From: Dioscorea cayenensis subsp. rotundata
Taxonomy: Eukaryota > Streptophyta > Magnoliopsida > Dioscoreales > Dioscoreaceae
Assembly (NCBI RefSeq): GCF_009730915.1
Contig: NC_052477.1
Location: 3,126,611 to 3,190,610 of the forward strand
Direction of reading: 5' to 3'
DNA length: 64,000 bases
In this document: positions 1 to 11,117 of the stretch, piece after piece
Numbering within the stretch: the stretch's first letter is position 1
How the letters are laid out: each line of letters starts with the position of its first letter
Translations under genes and position numbers: made by a program
The notes under the pieces: generated by a model
Databases searched by the model: none
What the model saw: the letters and a program-made list of their open reading frames with translations, nothing else
What the model was told of the DNA's origin: nothing

Positions 1-515
1 ATATATATATATATATATATACTAATTTAATGGTAATTAAAAATTGTGAATATATATATATATATAATATTTTAATAATATATATTATAGCATGATAGTA
101 TGCATATAGAATACTTTTCCTACATAATTCTTCATCTTATCAAAATGTGGAGCTATTGGATTATGTTGTAACAGTGCTATTTATAAGGGTGGTATATAAA
201 ATGTTATTACCATTGAGCATTATGAGATACTGTTAACTAGTGGCGGATTTAGAAAGAGGAAAGGGGTGGTGTGCTCTCATGAATATATATATATATACAT
301 GAGAAAATGTTATCAGTGTACATTAAGCACAATAAATATTAGGGTGCTACAGTGAGAGCTAATTATGAGTTAGGTTAGGTTAAATAGTTCAGATCAAATT
401 ATTATGCATCCCACTTTAACTGTGCTACTATTTATAAAATAGTGTCGAACCGTTGGACAATTGATAGTAACGTTCGTAGATTTCAAATTTACGAATGTTG
501 GTAGAGGATGCAACC

Positions 516-519
<4 letters not shown>

Positions 520-588
<69 letters not shown>
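520..588. repeat. (TA)n microsatellite
   Basis: About 69 bases of uninterrupted TA dinucleotide. Similar shorter runs occur at 1-20, 2073-2094, 13028-13058, 15018-15040, 49310-49332, 49736-49760 and 56936-56960. Confidence 0.95.
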
Positions 589-591
<3 letters not shown>

Positions 592-756
592 TATATATAA
601 ATATATATTATAATATTAATAATTATAATTTGTATGAAAAGTGATTTTATTTATTTATTTTTCCAAAATTCTACCACAATATGTAAAATAAATTATATAA
701 AACAATAAGATTATTATATTAAATAAAATTGATATTTTGTGACCATAATAGATAAT

Positions 757-1170
757 AGGGAAAATTGGTTATAAACCCCTTAAAAGTTCTATATTTGTAT
801 ATTTACCCTCAGAAAAAACATAATTGTATATATACCCTTGAAAAATATAAGTAATTACGGATATACCCCTACTGTTAGATTCCGTTAATTAAACTTGATT
901 AACTATAGTTATAACTTGGATTAAGATATACAAAAGGTCCAAAATAACATTTGTACAACTTAAAAAAAAAATTTCAAGGGTATATATGCAAAGGTATAAT
1001 GGTAATTTTATATATCTATTGTTTGTTAATGGATGATTTTTCAACTAATTTGAACCCAGTGGTATATACGAAATTATATACATTATTCAAGGGTATATGC
1101 AATTAACTTTTATTCAGGGGCAAATATGTAATTTTAAAATTATTCAGGGGTACACCTGCAAAAACCCCAT
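757..1170. repeat. Imperfect palindromic repeat nested in the hAT-like element
   Basis: The left half carries several 'tatacccttgaaaaa'-type motifs and the right half the complementary 'ttcaagggtata' and 'attcaggggtaca' motifs. The outer edges are also complementary in character (ataaacccct on the left, aaaaccccat on the right). The sequence is non-coding. It resembles a foldback or MITE-type element. Single-stranded versions of the same motif occur near 57180 and 58800. No target duplication was identified, so the edges are approximate. Confidence 0.45.
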
Positions 1171-1937
1171 AATAATATGGCTAACCAAATATGGATCTTC
1201 AAATATTTTGTTTTAAAAATTTATATTTTATATATATTTTTATTGAACTTATCAATACATTATTATCAATTTTTTAAAATATTAATGTAAAAAATAGTAA
1301 TAATAAATATAAATAAAATAAAATCATATAAAAGCATGCTATTGCTATTTCAAAACCTCTACAAACAATCATGGCAGTTTGTGAGTTTTTTTTTCTCCGC
1401 TAAATCTCTTCTTTCAAGTTTATATTTTATCTTTAATTATAGAAATTTATTATGTATTTTTAAAAATTTGTATTATATCTAAATTAATTTGTTTAATTTT
1501 TGTGTGATTTTTGTTGTTTAAAAATATTTTATATTTATTAAATAATTATTGGATATTTGCTAAATATTTGTTTGACTATTTGTTATGAAAATTGTTGTTC
1601 CATATTGTTCTTTAGTAATACTCAAAGTCAAGGGATATTTGTTAAATAATTATTACATAAATGAATTTATATTGTGAATTTGTGCAAACTCATTTTTTTT
1701 AATTGTATTATTTGTCAATTTAGTGTTTAAATGTTAGTTGAGTTATTTGTTAATTATGTAAATATGATAGGTTTGCTACAACTAAACTAAAATTCTTAGA
1801 TAGATGTATATTTTTATATTTGAATTATTAATTATTACTATTTTAATTAATAAAGTTATTTAATATTCATAAATTTTTAAAATTTGAATTTAGTCCCTCC
1901 TAAATTTTGTTTTTAGTTCCACCCGTGATGTTAACTA

Positions 1938-2997
1938 CTATAAGGAGTTTTATGGGCAGTGGCCATTAGAGTGAAATCGAACAGTCAGTATAAAATGTCA
2001 ATAGATTTGAATTCTATGACTGTTTTAAGAAGACTTATATATATATAGAATAAATTTCCTACAAATGTCAAATAATATATATATATATATATATAAAAGA
2101 ATAATTGGAAAATTTGACTTTCTAGAAAATTTATGAAATATTAAATATTATTATTTTTAATTCACGTTTTATATTAATGTACTCTTATAACTTTCAATAA
2201 ATAATATTTAACTAGACATATTATTAAATTATATTTTAAATAAAGATAATTTTGAATAATAAATATAATGTTTTATATAAATTTTTATATCACCAAATAA
2301 TTTTAATTGATTTTTTAATCTATATGAATTAATTAAACTAGTAATGAATAAATAGTCTTTTTGAAGTAAGGTATTCACACAAAAAAACCCTTAACTTTGA
2401 GTATTACTAAAGAATCCTTTTTTTTTTTATAGCAGGTTGCTTTTTAGACCTTTCTACTCTCGGGCGGAGCCAGAAATCATATAAAGGGGGTGAACTATAA
2501 ATTTTAAAATAATTAATTAACAAAACTTATAAATTAAAATTTAAAATTATAAAATACATTTAATTTTTTTGTAACAAGTAAAATTTAAGAGAAATAATTA
2601 AAATTAATTAATGTATTTAAATATATATATTTTTATCAAAATTTTAGAATAAACCCTAACATTTATTTAATAAAAATAAATAAATTTATTTAGATTATTT
2701 TAATAAATACTTTGTTTATCTTTTCACATACCACTGAACTTATGATAAAAAGATATATTTAAAATTTGTGAATAAAACTCAACAAAATAAAAATTTAACA
2801 AAAAATTTATAAAAATATAAAAACTATAAAGGCTCTTATTTATAATTAAAAGAAACAAATATTATATTAATTTTAGAGAAATAAATGCATAAAAAACCAG
2901 TACATAGGATCACAATAGAGTTTTAAAAAGTTAGTAGAAGCATTAAAATAAAATATTTAATATCTTAATGTGTTATTTTAAAATCTAAAAAATAACT
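1938..2997. other. AT-rich intergenic DNA with repeat scraps
   Basis: No gene is seen. Position 2460 begins a hAT-like terminus (gggcggagccagaaat) for which no partner end was found. The stretch 2270-2340 resembles 18150-18225 and 10255-10330, so it is a dispersed repeat. The rest is low-complexity A/T. Confidence 0.6.
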
Positions 2998-3390
2998 TAA
3001 TGTTTGGATGCAAAATAAAAAAAATATGGCATAATTTTATTATATAGAAAGTGCAAGTGATTATTACAGAAATTATGGCATATTTTATTCCTACCGAATG
3101 GGTGTTTGGGTAACAAAATAAAAAAATATTACAAAAATTATTACATATTTTTTTTCTTACATAATGAGTGTTTGTTTTGCATAATAAATAATTATTACAT
3201 AATAAAAATAACCGTTGGATTATAACCGTTGGTAATTAAAATTTGAAAAATAGCCGTTAAAATATAGCCGTTGTAAATATAATCATTATAATTATAGCCG
3301 TTATTATTTTCCCCTATTTATACACAACATGACTCCTTTGCATTATACACATAACTCAAAAAAATTCATACTTGTAACCATTGTTTCACC

Positions 3391-4648
3391 ATGGACTCCT
3401 TGAATCTTTGGAGGAAAAAAAATGAAGAAGATGATCTACTCATGCTTAGCAATTGGTCAAGAGAATGTCCAGCAACTTCCACAAATGTAGAACATCACAC
3501 ATCCATTCTTACAGGTGCTGCATATGTACAAGAAATTCTTCAAGGTCATGAGAAACGTTGCAAAAGAGAATTTCGTATGGAGTCGTATATATTTCAAGCA
3601 CTGGTTGATTGTTTAAGAGAAAAATCTCTCCTTTGCAACTCAAAACGGACAACAGTCGAGGAGCAAGTAGCAATGTTCATGTACACTCTAGCTCATAATG
3701 CTAGTAACCGTGATGTGCAAGAGCGATTTCAATATTCTGCAAAAATGGTTAGTCGATATTTTACTAAAGTACTTAAAGCTGTTAATCGACTTGCTCGTGA
3801 ATATGTAGAACCTCCATCGACACTGACATCACCAGTTATTCAGAATACCCGAAAATTTCTCCCATATTTCAAGGTAGGCAAATCTATATATTATGAAGTT
3901 TATTGTGAACTTTTTTTTGTCTTCATAAATGTTTATATGTTTGTTTATTTTTTAGGATTGTGTTGGTGCTATTGATGGAACACATATTCCAATCATGATT
4001 TCTTTGGATAAACAAGATCCTTACGGAAACAGGAAGCAAACATTATCACAGAATGTTATGGTTGCATATGATTTTGATCTTCGCTTTGTATATGTACGAG
4101 CTGGTTGGGAATGTTCTGCTTCCGGCGCTAGGATTCTCCAACGTTCGATTGAACACGGTTTTGAAGTCCCACGGGGTAAATATTATCTAGTAGACGCAGG
4201 ATATGCTAATACCCCGAATTTTATTGCTCCATATAGAGGTGTCCGTTACCATTTGCATGAGCAAGGTCAAGCGCAAACTAGACCGAGCAATTATAAAGAA
4301 CTGTTTAATTTGCGACATGCGTCATTACGGAATCATGTTGAACGCATCATCGGCATTTTGAAGATGAGGTTTCCAATCCTTAAAGTAGCAACTTTCCACC
4401 CAATAGACTCTCAAACTGATATAGTGGTTGCTACTTGTATGTTACATAACTTCATCTGTATACATAATGGTACAGATGCTGTTGAGGATTTCGATAATGA
4501 AGCCGAAGAAATTATTGTTCCTAATGGAGATGAGTCATATGGAGAGGATGTTGACACCATGAATTTTGAGCGAAATGCAGGTGCTCGTAAAAGAGATGAA
4601 ATAGCAATGCAAATGTGGAATGATTATTGTAGCTATCGCCGACCTTGA
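3391..4648 (+). CDS. PIF/Harbinger transposase (HARBI1-like, DDE_Tnp_4 nuclease)
   Basis: Two exons, 3391-3873 and 3956-4648, are joined by an 82-bp GT-AG intron in phase 0 and give a 391-residue protein without internal stops. An N-terminal helix-turn-helix region lies at about residues 89-135. The DDE nuclease follows: first Asp in AIDGTHIP (about residue 168), second Asp in LVDAGYAN (about 241) and Glu in NHVERIIG (about 290). The spacing and flanking motifs are those of the family, whose usual length is about 350-450 residues. Such transposases cut and paste the element together with a Myb-like partner. Here the partner gene at 4993-6104 is broken, so mobility would need a partner supplied in trans. 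The catalytic residues look intact. Confidence 0.9.
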
Positions 4649-4992
4649 CCATAGGTGTGTGGCAATCATAAAATTATTTCTTATCCATTGTATCGCCGAG
4701 CACTTTTGAATGAATGAATCTTGGGTCTTGTTCAAAACCATTGTCTATACTGAAATAGCATTATAGAGTATAATACAAGACAAAAGGATACTTATTAACA
4801 AATTCATGCCAAAAAAAAAAAGACCTACAATCAAAATTACACATAATGAAAAGATTCCCATAACAAGTTTAACAACAAAAGGATATTTAACAAGTTCAAG
4901 ATTACAAGTTCATAATCAAAACAAGTTCATGGGGAAAAAAATTGTGCTTATGAAAACATTCAAGTTCAAGATAACAAGTTCATAATCATCTT

Positions 4993-6104
4993 CTACTCAA
5001 TTTTAGAGAACATCATTTTGAGCCATGGCACTTTATGATCTTCCTGAAGACATAAGAAGAGTTCACGATAACTCTTATCTTTAATGAAAATTTGGGTAAC
5101 TTTGAACATTTCTTCTTCAGTGAAAATGCCACTCATTTGATTGAACACCTTCATGCAATTTTCTATTGTGTGTTTTTCCACTACTTGAGTGCCCTTGAGA
5201 ACTTCGAGATATTCTTTGTTCTCTCGCTCTCGAAATACAATGTATTTATTCATATTGAATGATGAATCTTGCGGCTTTTTCCCTTTTCACTCCCTTTTTC
5301 TTCTGTGTCCATCTTGATCTCTTAGTCCCTGAAGAATTTCATTGCTTGAACTTTGAGTTTGAGGATTCAGTGGTTGAGAACTAGGCGGTTCCACTTGCAT
5401 GATATCATCATCCTCAGTCTCGTGTGTAGGTGATTGTTGCCTTGAATCATATGGAGTAAAAACACTTGGACTTGGGGTGTGCACTGGTGATTGGGAGATA
5501 TCTTCATAATCTTCTATACCACGAGACCGTTTGCCTTCAGCATATCTCCCTACAATTTAAATATATAATATGTTAGTGAAATACAAGTTTATAAATGTAA
5601 AATATTAGAAAATATATGCTTACCCTCATAAACCTCCTACAATGCCATAAAATATGGAAACGGTCTAGTATGCTACTTCCTTGAATCTCTATTCCTCTGT
5701 TTGATTTTTTTTCAAATTAGATGGTTGTAATTAATGAAACCAGTCATTATGTATGTACATACCTCTAGTAGTGGTGCCCAAACATCATCAGGAGCCGACA
5801 CAATATTTCTTTCATAATCCCATCCAAAGCCACTTAATTCAGAAAACCCTTTTAGAAGCTTGTAGGTTTTTTTCAACTCTTGCTCTAATGCTTTGACTTG
5901 GATTGTGGTGATTCTTGGATTGGAAAACTTGGTTATCATGTCATGTACCATATTGTTCCATGCTTCTTTGGTCCATCCATTTTGTGAACGATACGCAGGA
6001 GTATTATACTCACCTAATAACTTTACTAGGTGAGCCTTGTGAATTTCATTCCACTTTGCCCTAGTTTCATGTCTTCCTTCACTTGCCACACCTTCACTTG
6101 CCAT
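4993..6104 (-). pseudogene. PIF/Harbinger ORF1, Myb/SANT-like DNA-binding partner, three premature stops
   Basis: Exon 1 (6104-5764) encodes a Myb/SANT-like domain (RAKWNEIHKAHLVKLL, then NGWTKEAWNNM and VKALEQELKKTYKLLKG), typical of the DNA-binding protein encoded by PIF elements. Exon 2 (5696-5624) and exon 3 (5549-4993) follow in consistent phase with GT-AG borders. In that frame there are TAG codons at 5675-5673 and 5639-5637 and a TGA at 5289-5287. After the TGA the frame stays open to 4993, encoding the usual helical C-terminus (FNQMSGIFTEEEMF). The partner normally guides transposase to the ends and aids nuclear import. With three stops it cannot make a full-length product, although a truncated Myb domain could still be made. 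Confidence 0.8.
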
Positions 6105-8694
6105 AACTGATCAAGCACTGTAAAATATATGCAAAGTAAAACTTTCAACATTGATGTTTAGACAAGGCTGAAACATTTGTATTTTAAATCAGTGGAGAAT
6201 TGTCCTATGATTTTAGCAATTCAAACATTTACTAATATTTGCAAATCTAAATGTCTAGACTAATGATGACTTATATAGTCATCATTGATTGCCAAAATAA
6301 TGTAGGTGCCTTCATATAAAGAGAAAAATGAAATGTGAAATTGCGTATGATAAGTCATTTCTATTCTTTAATTTTTTTTCCTCTATCTACAATCAGCTAA
6401 AGCACATTCTTTTCCTGCTATTTCCAAGGCAAATGAATATGAAAATTAAATCAAGTCAACCTAGAAATTCCTTGCATCATGAATTATATAGATTTGGAGA
6501 ATTCAAAAATTATCAGACAGTGCTATTTTTGGGGAAAAAAAGGTGGAAAACATTAAAGATTCAATGCATGTAATGAAAATAATTAACTAGCCAACACTGT
6601 CCTAAATGAGCCGAGTAGGATTTTTCATGAACATGTCTTTCACTTTCCAAAGCTAGATTGAACACTGTCCTAAATGAACCGAGTATGATATTTTTGGTGA
6701 TTAAAAGCAGTTGAATCCATAATGTGTGCTCACAACCTAATGTATAGAAGAATGTGCCAAAAGTTATAACAGTCACCAGAGATCATGAGCCAATTTGAGA
6801 AACTGTCAATTAAAGACTCAAGCCATACAATGGCCATGATGGATTGGATCGCTCAAAATGCACAATAATAAGATGTTATCTCAAATTTCTCAATGATTCA
6901 AATTTTTTTTTAACTCTATGCCTATGGTATGAAATTTCATAGGACAAGGAATTATAATTATATGTATCATAGAAACCATTTCTGTGAAAATTTATTTTCA
7001 TTGAACTATTTCAAGCAGAAGTTTGCATAAATAAATCCAAGAGATTGATATCACTTTTAGGTATTTAGGCAGTTATGAAAAAGGATGTACCATTTCCATG
7101 CCAAGAGATTGATATCACTTTCCAAAGCTAGATTCATTTTGGCAATAGAAAATTCTTCCACTAAATTTCAAGAGAAACACTATAACTCCTCAAGAAAATC
7201 ATCCATCCTTTCCATGACAAACACACACTCCTCTCTATACAAACAGTAAAGAAGTATAACCTTAAGATACTATGTAATACTCATTTTTTTTGGGCTTTAA
7301 TCTTCCATGAATGTAATTAGAACCACCAAATGATTATTCAAAATGCCAAGCAAATATGTGATTTCATAATGCACAAAGTCTGTCTCTGACAACATATTAG
7401 AACCACCAGTTTGATATGAAAGAAATGTGCTTGTCTGAGATAACAAATAGAAAATTAAATTATTTTAAATTAAATAGACTTTTACAGTAAAGAACTGTGT
7501 CAAGATGTACATCCAAGTAAGCAAGCAAAATGAATCATGAATCCTGATTTACAGTCTAATACCATATCAATTCATTAAATTTCAATACAGTATGATTCTC
7601 TGACCATGCTCAAATGAATACTCATTAACTCATGCCAAGAACATTCTCACCTTCAGAAAGTTCACATTTTTATGAGAAAATTCATTCCATCAATGCTGAA
7701 AATTTCCAAAAAAAAATAATCATTTGAAGAGAGATACAAATACAAAGACAATTAAAATCATCACAAAGATAGAAACACTTTCAATAGAAAGTAATTAAGA
7801 GGACATGGTGAAACAAACATTATAAATTCTCAATTAAAAACCATCATAAATTAAGATCTTAGAGATTTTGAAATATCTCTGAGTTCTTCTTCGAAACTAA
7901 ACCAAATGTTTACCAGAATATTCAAGCTGAAAGTCATAAAAATTGAAATTTTTAGATATAAATCTAACAATTAACTTCAAAATCTAACTTGCAAAACCTC
8001 GCAGTAACATAAAAGGTAGCAAATCATAATAGAAATTATACAAAATCAATGAAAAAAAGGGAATATTTATAGAAAATCAAGGATGAAAAGTACCTCTCCT
8101 GTACTTCTCATTAAATTATGCTTTGATAATTTAATGAAAGCATGACCATTAAATAGAGAAGAAAGAAACAAATCTGAATCTCCGGTTTCGCCGCCACGTG
8201 AAGAATGAAAAGAGGTGGAACAAGAAAACCGCAACACCAGCCCTTTTATAGACTCCGAGAGTCGGTCCCCTAGATCGAACCCTAAACCTTGTTATCAAGG
8301 CTGTAGGCGTCGACATTGCCGCTCATCAGCCGACGACACAGCTGTCGGAGGTGGGAGGGTGCTTTGGATGTTCCACTCTGGCAACGGCTTCAAGCTTCTG
8401 GGCGTCGCAGTCGACAACGCAGCAAACTGAGGCTCTGGATCTGGTGGAGTTTTTGAGAAGAAGTGAATTCGTGCGAAGGAGAGAGGGCGAATGAGGGGTC
8501 ACGACTTTCATAAGAAAAAAAATATTCTAGTTCCACTGGAATATTTTTTTCTGGCAGAATCCCCACATTACGCCATATTTTTGGGGTGTAAATTTGGTAC
8601 CCAAACGACCATTATGGCATAAATCCATAAAAATATTTTTTTTCTGCCATAATGTACGGATTATATAGGAAAACTGGGTTATCCAAATAGGGCC
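6105..8694. other. Non-coding right part of the PIF element
   Basis: No convincing gene is seen. The stretch holds internal repeats: a 30-base motif (aacactgtcctaaatga...) at 6593 and 6660, 'ccaagagattgatatcactt' at 7037 and 7099, and 'ctttccaaagctagatt' near 6640 and 7114. Positions 8160-8511 are clearly more GC-rich and lie upstream of the minus-strand Myb gene, so they may be its promoter or leader. Short open frames there lack any recognisable motif. Confidence 0.5.
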
Positions 8695-8697
8695 TAA

Positions 8698-9357
8698 GAT
8701 TAAATTAAATAGATTAAATATTAAATTAAAATATTTTTGTATTATGATAATTATTGGTAGTCTTTCAAATTTTGATTTTTTTAAATTATTATTAAAAAAT
8801 TCTAAAGATGAGGATTTTGAAAAACAAATGACTTAAACTAATTCTTTCATTCACCTTACCTGAGTTGATATTGATTACAAATATAGATAATATTTTAAAT
8901 TAAAAAAATTCTCATTTGATATTTTAATAATTTATCTGAATTCATTTAAATAATTTTTTAAATTATTTACATTTAAGATCGTAGTAAATACAAAATAAAC
9001 CGATATTTAAATATTTTTTAAAAATAATAAATTTCATTTAAACTTATGTATAAATTAATAATAATTTAAAATAAAATTATTGATTACTAAATCAAAGGTT
9101 TAATACTTTTTCAAATCCCTAAATCAATGCACATTAATCAATCATACATATTTTTACAAATTATCTCAAAATGTTAAAAAAAAGCAAACTCAACAAAAGC
9201 ATGAGAAATAAAAATAAATCAAATTATTAAAATGAAAAATACAAAAATAGAAAATAATGAAAATATAAAAATATATGAAGATAAAAAAAATTTAAAATTA
9301 TAATATATATATATATAAACTTAAAAAATAAAAATTTAAAAAAAATAATTAAAAAAA
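8698..9357. other. AT-rich intergenic DNA
   Basis: A/T low-complexity sequence. No gene, RNA or bounded repeat recognised. Confidence 0.6.
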
Positions 9358-9530
9358 ACGAGCGGAAGGTGGAGGTCGGAGGGGAAAGGGAGGGCGGGGC
9401 GGATGAGGGAAGGGGGCGACTGGGCGAGGGACGGCGGAGGGGAGGGAAGAAGCAGGCGGGGTCAACAAACCCCGCCCTGGCGACAGGGCGCCCCTCCCCC
9501 GCCTTATCGCTCCTCCCCTGTTTCTACTAT
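9358..9530. other. GC-rich, strand-asymmetric patch
   Basis: About 170 bases of very G-rich sequence (repeated ggcgg/gggag words for about 105 bases) switch to C-rich sequence after the 'ggtcaacaaacc' centre, forming a rough inverted arrangement (cggggtc...ccccgcc). It interrupts uniformly A/T-rich DNA. No reading frame is supported. Confidence 0.5.
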
Positions 9531-9876
9531 AAAAGTGGATGGTGTTGATATAAAGGTAACTTGATGTTAATAGGATTGGTTCTCAGTTTTTTAAAGAAAA
9601 ACATCTAATTTTAAGCGGAAACTCATAATTTAAAACAGAAATATCAAATATTAAATACAAATGTATTATATATTACGTAAAAACTTATATAGTTAAACGA
9701 AAAACACGTAATGTTAAACGAAAACTATATATTTTAAGCGGGAAGTACATTTCATAAGATTGAATAAACTGACGGAGTGAGTTATATTAATTAAAAAGTA
9801 AATTGTCAGAAAAAAAGAGACTGTATGGCAAATTCAAATGTCAAAGTGTGTGTCTGAAAAATTTTGAGTTATACTA

Positions 9877-9960
9877 CCTCCGTTCTTTTTTTTTAGTCAC
9901 ATTTTAGAGCTCTTCTATGTTCCTTTTTACTTGTCACATTACAAATTTTGTGCGGCATTA
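9877..9960. mobile_element. Stowaway-type MITE terminus (partial)
   Basis: The sequence 'tactacctccgttc' followed by an agtcacatt / cttgtcacatt repeat matches the CTCCCTCCGTTC-type ends of Tc1/mariner (Stowaway) MITEs. No matching opposite end was located, so this is probably a fragment. Confidence 0.35.
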
Positions 9961-10194
9961 ATTTTTTTTTCACAATTTTACCCTTTAATTTAATGTATTG
10001 ATACAATTTTCAATAATCACAATCCATCATTTACTAATAAATGTTTTTAGTTTTCAATATTGAGTTATAGTACAAGCACATTTCCAATATTATTTTAAAA
10101 TGTATTTTATATTCCCAACAAATAAATCATTTAATGTGCAACAAATAAATCATTTAACCGTGAGGCATGTCATAAAACTACTAGTGAGTAAGAA

Positions 10195-10650
10195 ATGAAA
10201 TAGGATTAGTTTTAATGGACTTTTAAATAGGGGTAGTTTTGAAAAGTAAATAAAATTTTTTATAAAATTTAGGTAGTTAACTAACTTTAACTGATTTTTT
10301 TAATCAGTGTGAATTAGCTAAAGTTGACAACTTAAAAAAACACCGATGAGTAATTCATTTTCCCTTAATTAATTTAGAGAAGTACAAAAAAACAAAAAAA
10401 AACTGTTGAAATATAATTTATATATATAGCGGGCATGTGTGACATTTGGGTTAGACGGACAAAGTAGATGAATCAAATGTTCTTCAGTTGACATTCATAG
10501 AAGAGGAGCAAGGAGCTCAGCCATGGCGGCGAAGCCTGCGAGGTCACAATGGGAGCCCTGCTTCAACTAGCTCCTAGACGACATCGCCATTGCCATTACC
10601 ATCCACCTTGAGGTCTTCATCTTTTGCACCTCTTTCTCTTTGAGAAATTG
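10195..10650 (+). repeat. Diverged paralogous copy of the F-box gene 5' region
   Basis: The segment parallels 18110-18480: an upstream 'tgattttttaatca' repeat, then 'gttgacattcatagaagag' followed by 'gagcaaggagctcagcc' before the ATG, then exon 1. Identity is high over the 5' leader and exon 1 and fades in the first intron. The copy lies about 8 kb upstream of its intact relative in the same orientation. Confidence 0.7.
10523..10640 (+). pseudogene. F-box gene exon 1 remnant
   Basis: The start codon and first residues (MAAKP) match the gene at 18355. An 18-base insertion follows, and the Trp codon of the paralogue's SNWLPDD motif is TAG here, stopping the frame after 15 codons. The first intron donor region (gaggtcttcatcttt) is still recognisable. 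No downstream exons are found, so this is a truncated duplicate. Confidence 0.75.
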
Positions 10651-11117
10651 ATATTGGAATTCAAGCTATGCTTAGGAGTTAAACTAATACTAGGTAAGTA
10701 ATCCACCTCAAACTTCATATTTTCTGTTAAATCATGAAAATTGCAATACTTTATGTAATATTAATTATTTCATAGACGCTTCTTTTATTTGCTTAATTAT
10801 TTTATAAAATAATTATTTCTTTATTATCCGTTATTACTAGTATTTGTCATTGAAAATGTACTATTTTTTGGATCTAGGTTTATCATTATTTTGTTATTTA
10901 ATTATGAAATTATTCATTGATTTGAGCAATCATCTCATGAATAATTTCCACTTGTTTGATTATCCATTTAACTTTCATGGTTTTACTTGTGTGGTTTGAT
11001 GTCAATCATTAAATTGAGGCGTTATTTATTTATTTTTTTGAAAATAATTTGTTTGGTTTCTTTATAGTAGACTCATGAAATTGTACATTTTTTTATATGG
11101 AAATTTTGGGAAACTTG
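10651..11117. other. AT-rich intergenic DNA
   Basis: No gene or bounded element recognised. Confidence 0.55.

Larger units (their letters stand above)
240..1929. mobile_element. hAT-like non-autonomous element with 8-bp target duplication
   Basis: The 8-mer GTTAACTA lies directly outside both ends (232-239 and 1930-1937). The left end reads GTGGCGGATTTAG, and the complement of the right end reads ATCACGGGTGGAACTAA, a loose inverted match of the 'GGCGGA' type common in plant hAT elements. An 8-bp duplication is the hAT signature. No long reading frame is present, so it is a non-autonomous derivative about 1.7 kb long. A TA microsatellite and an imperfect palindromic element sit inside it. The terminal inverted repeats are diverged, so the family call is weaker than the boundary call. 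Confidence 0.6.
3001..8694. mobile_element. PIF/Harbinger DNA transposon, about 5.7 kb
   Basis: The element has the two genes expected of this superfamily: a DDE transposase on the plus strand and a Myb/SANT-like partner on the minus strand, ending tail to tail. The right end (complement GGCCCTATTTGGATAACCC) is a typical PIF-type terminus and is followed by TAA at 8695-8697. The best left-end match is TGTTTGGATGC at 3001, preceded by TAA at 2998-3000. This agrees with the usual 3-bp TAA/TTA duplication, but the left terminus lacks the outer GGCCC. Sub-terminal 'GTTTGGGTAaC' and 'attatggca' motifs occur at both ends. The element assignment is firm; the left boundary is tentative. Confidence 0.75.

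Noticed and set aside
8215..8511. Short frames on both strands in the GC-rich arm of the PIF element
   Set aside because: No recognisable motif; more likely a leader or promoter of the Myb-like gene.
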